Shown: positions 4,235 through 5,425 of the stretch, one piece after another
How the letters are laid out: every line of letters starts with the position of its first letter
How positions within the stretch are numbered: position 1 is the first letter of the stretch
Assembly (NCBI GenBank): GCA_050247895.1
Contig: JBFWTJ010000255.1
Span: 1-5,425, forward strand
Direction of reading: 5' to 3'
Length of the DNA stretch: 5,425 nucleotides
Source: CAVPEW01 sp050247895
Lineage (GTDB): Bacteria; Actinomycetota; Acidimicrobiia; Acidimicrobiales; VFJN01
Notes under the pieces: generated by a model
Seen by the model: the letters and a program-made list of their open reading frames with translations, nothing else
What the model was told of the DNA's origin: nothing
Database searches by the model: none
Position numbers and translations under genes: made by a program

Positions 4235-5179
4235 TCAGACCTCGAGCGCGGCGACCAGGCGGCGGTGCCGGGCCGAGCAGGGGTGGCGCAGCTTGCTGAG
4301 CGCCTTGGCCTCGATCTGGCGGATCCGCTCCCGGGTCACGTTGTAGCGGCGGCCGACCTCGTCGAGGGTCAAGGGCTGGTCGTCGGTCAGCCCGAAGCGC
4401 AGGACCAGGATCTCCCGCTCGCGGGTGTTGAGGCAGCCGAGCAGCGCGTGGAGGTCGTCGCGCTCGAGGGACTGGGCCGCGACGTCGAAGGGCGCCGGGG
4501 CGTCCTGGTCGGCCAGCAGGTCGCCCAGCTCGAAGTCGCCCTCGCCCACCGCGCTGGAAAGGGAGATCAGGTCGGGCGCGGCGCGCAGGGCCAGGCGCAC
4601 CCGGTCGACGGCCACCCCGGTCGCCTCGGACAGCTCCTCGGGGGTGGGCTCGCGGCCGAGGGTCTTGAGCATCGTCGCCGCCGTCCGCTGGAGCGCGCCG
4701 AGCGTGTCGGCCAGGTGCGAGGGGAGGCGGATGGTCCGGCTCTTGTCGGCGATGCCGCGGCCGATGGCCTGGCGGATCCACCAGGTGGCGTAGGTCGAGA
4801 ACTTGAACCCCTTGCGGTGGTCGAACTTCTCCACCGCCCGCATGAGGCCGAGGTTGCCCTCCTGGATGAGGTCCAGCAGCGACATGTTGGCGCCCTGGTA
4901 CCGCTTGGCGATGGACACGACCAGGCGGAGGTTCGACTGGATGAACCGCCGGCGGGCGTCGGCCGCCGCGGCCACCTCGTCCTCCAGGGCGCGTCGGCCG
5001 CGGGCTCCGCCGACGCCCGCGGCGAGCTCGGCGGCGGCGATCCGGCCCCGTTCGATGGCCGCGCCGAGCGCGGTCTCCTCCTCGGCGGTGAGCAGTGGGT
5101 ACGAACCCAGCTCGCTCAGGTACCGACGGGTGAGGTCGACGGTGGCCTCGGTCCCGGTGGAGCGATCTCGACCTGCCAA
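4235..5179 (-). CDS. RNA polymerase sigma factor, sigma-70 family, group 2 (SigA/HrdB-like)
   Basis: A 314-aa protein that directs RNA polymerase to promoters. Region 1.2 is at residues 15-36 (LTRRYLSELGSYPLLTAEEE) and region 2 at about 76-155. Region 2 includes the core-binding signature DLIQEGNLGLMRAVEKFD (103-120) and the -10 recognition segment YATWWIRQAIG (130-140). Region 3 is at about 170-235 (GREPTPEELSEATGVAVDRV) and region 4 at about 243-305, with helix-turn-helix LDEVGRRYNVTRERIRQIEAKAL. Region 1.1 is absent and the length is well below that of a principal SigA. This, with the near-identical regions 2.4 and 4.2, points to a group-2 factor that recognises principal-type promoters under some condition. 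A short principal factor cannot be excluded. The start is TTG at 5179, chosen for AGGAGG 8 nt upstream. The frame is open to 5365, but that extra N-terminus is Pro/Arg/Gly-rich and unlike the family. Confidence 0.93.
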   Translation of the reverse strand: MAGRDRSTGTEATVDLTRRYLSELGSYPLLTAEEETALGAAIERGRIAAAELAAGVGGARGRRALEDEVAAAADARRRFIQSNLRLVVSIAKRYQGANMSLLDLIQEGNLGLMRAVEKFDHRKGFKFSTYATWWIRQAIGRGIADKSRTIRLPSHLADTLGALQRTAATMLKTLGREPTPEELSEATGVAVDRVRLALRAAPDLISLSSAVGEGDFELGDLLADQDAPAPFDVAAQSLERDDLHALLGCLNTREREILVLRFGLTDDQPLTLDEVGRRYNVTRERIRQIEAKALSKLRHPCSARHRRLVAALEV

Positions 5180-5187
5180 CCCGTCGC

Positions 5188-5193
5188 CCTCCT
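5188..5193 (-). promoter_or_regulatory. Ribosome binding site deciding the sigma factor start
   Basis: AGGAGG on the minus strand, 8 nt before the TTG at 5179, is a full-strength Shine-Dalgarno match. It supports a TTG start over any upstream codon in the same open frame. Confidence 0.7.
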
Positions 5194-5220
5194 GCTGGCG
5201 GTCAGGGCCAACCCGGGGCG

Positions 5221-5226
5221 AACGTA
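5221..5226 (-). promoter_or_regulatory. Possible -10 box of the sigma factor gene
   Basis: TACGTT on the minus strand would start transcription near 5214 and leave a leader of about 35 nt holding the ribosome site. No -35 match is found 16-18 bp upstream, so this is a weak call. The rest of 5227-5413 is very GC-rich, and I see no gene in it. Confidence 0.25.
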
Positions 5227-5413
5227 GCGGCCGGTCGCGGCTCCACCGGGGATGGTGTCGGCCAGCTCGGGCGCCCGATCCGGTGGGCTGGCGGCACCGG
5301 GGACCGCCACCGGGCCGGGGGCCGGCGACGTGGGGGGCGGACTGGGCGGTGGGCGGGCCTTCCACGGACCCGTCGGGCCCGAGGGCCGGGGCCGGCGGGC
5401 GGTGGCGCCGGAG

Positions 5414-5420
5414 AAAGGAG
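5414..5420 (+). promoter_or_regulatory. Ribosome binding site for a gene just past the right edge
   Basis: AAAGGAG on the plus strand lies in an A/G-rich patch (GGAGAAAGGAGAAAGC) that contrasts with the surrounding GC-rich spacer. Five bases remain before the window ends, so a start codon is expected within the first few bases beyond it. The gene would be divergent from the sigma factor. Confidence 0.5.
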
Positions 5421-5425
5421 AAAGC

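Noticed and set aside
4211..5227. Long plus-strand frame over the sigma factor
   Set aside because: It is antisense to unmistakable sigma regions 2 and 4 and has no family features.
1..5425. CRISPR array, insertion sequence ends or phage structural genes
   Set aside because: No regularly spaced repeats, no terminal inverted repeats with a transposase, and no capsid, tail or terminase motifs were seen. The only mobile-element gene with a recognisable function is the integrase.

Overview
The window is high-GC bacterial DNA. Codon third positions are almost all G or C, start codons include GTG and TTG, and several genes have a TAnnnT box 6-8 nt before the start codon. This fits an actinobacterium. 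An Acidimicrobiia-like lineage is my guess from overall style; no marker in the window proves it.

Left part (1-1574, all minus strand): a mobile-element module. A complete tyrosine recombinase (549-1574) is followed with a 4-bp GTGA overlap by a small Cys/His protein, probably zinc-binding (160-552). After 88 nt a third gene begins at a TTG codon behind a strong ribosome binding site and runs off the left edge (1-72). The three read as one leftward operon. The integrase therefore sits at the right border of an element extending to the left.

Border (1575-1723): a compact divergent control region and a tRNA with anticodon CAT. An 8-bp inverted repeat carries a TACGCT box on each strand, one facing the integrase and one facing the tRNA. 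A 10-bp segment of the tRNA is duplicated 38 bp upstream. The tRNA acceptor stem looks more like tRNA-Ile2 (lysidine type) than elongator tRNA-Met.

Middle (1724-2774): about 280 bp with no convincing gene, then a leftward pair made of a small single-pass membrane protein (2008-2205) and an unrecognised soluble acidic protein of 187 aa (2211-2774).

Right part (2832-4195, plus strand): an inositol-monophosphatase-family phosphatase and a Nudix hydrolase. A 15-bp stem hairpin separates them, and each has a box suggesting leaderless transcription, so they are probably separate transcription units. Converging on them is a sigma-70 family factor (4235-5179, minus) of group-2 size. Its start is a TTG with a near-perfect Shine-Dalgarno sequence. 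The last bases (5414-5420) form a plus-strand ribosome binding site for a gene that should begin just beyond the right edge.

The right two thirds looks like ordinary chromosomal backbone. The accessory part is the integrase module and its unusual junction with the tRNA. I did not see a clearly new defence or other system. The least ordinary signals are the shared divergent promoter, the tRNA-segment duplication and the coupled small zinc protein.
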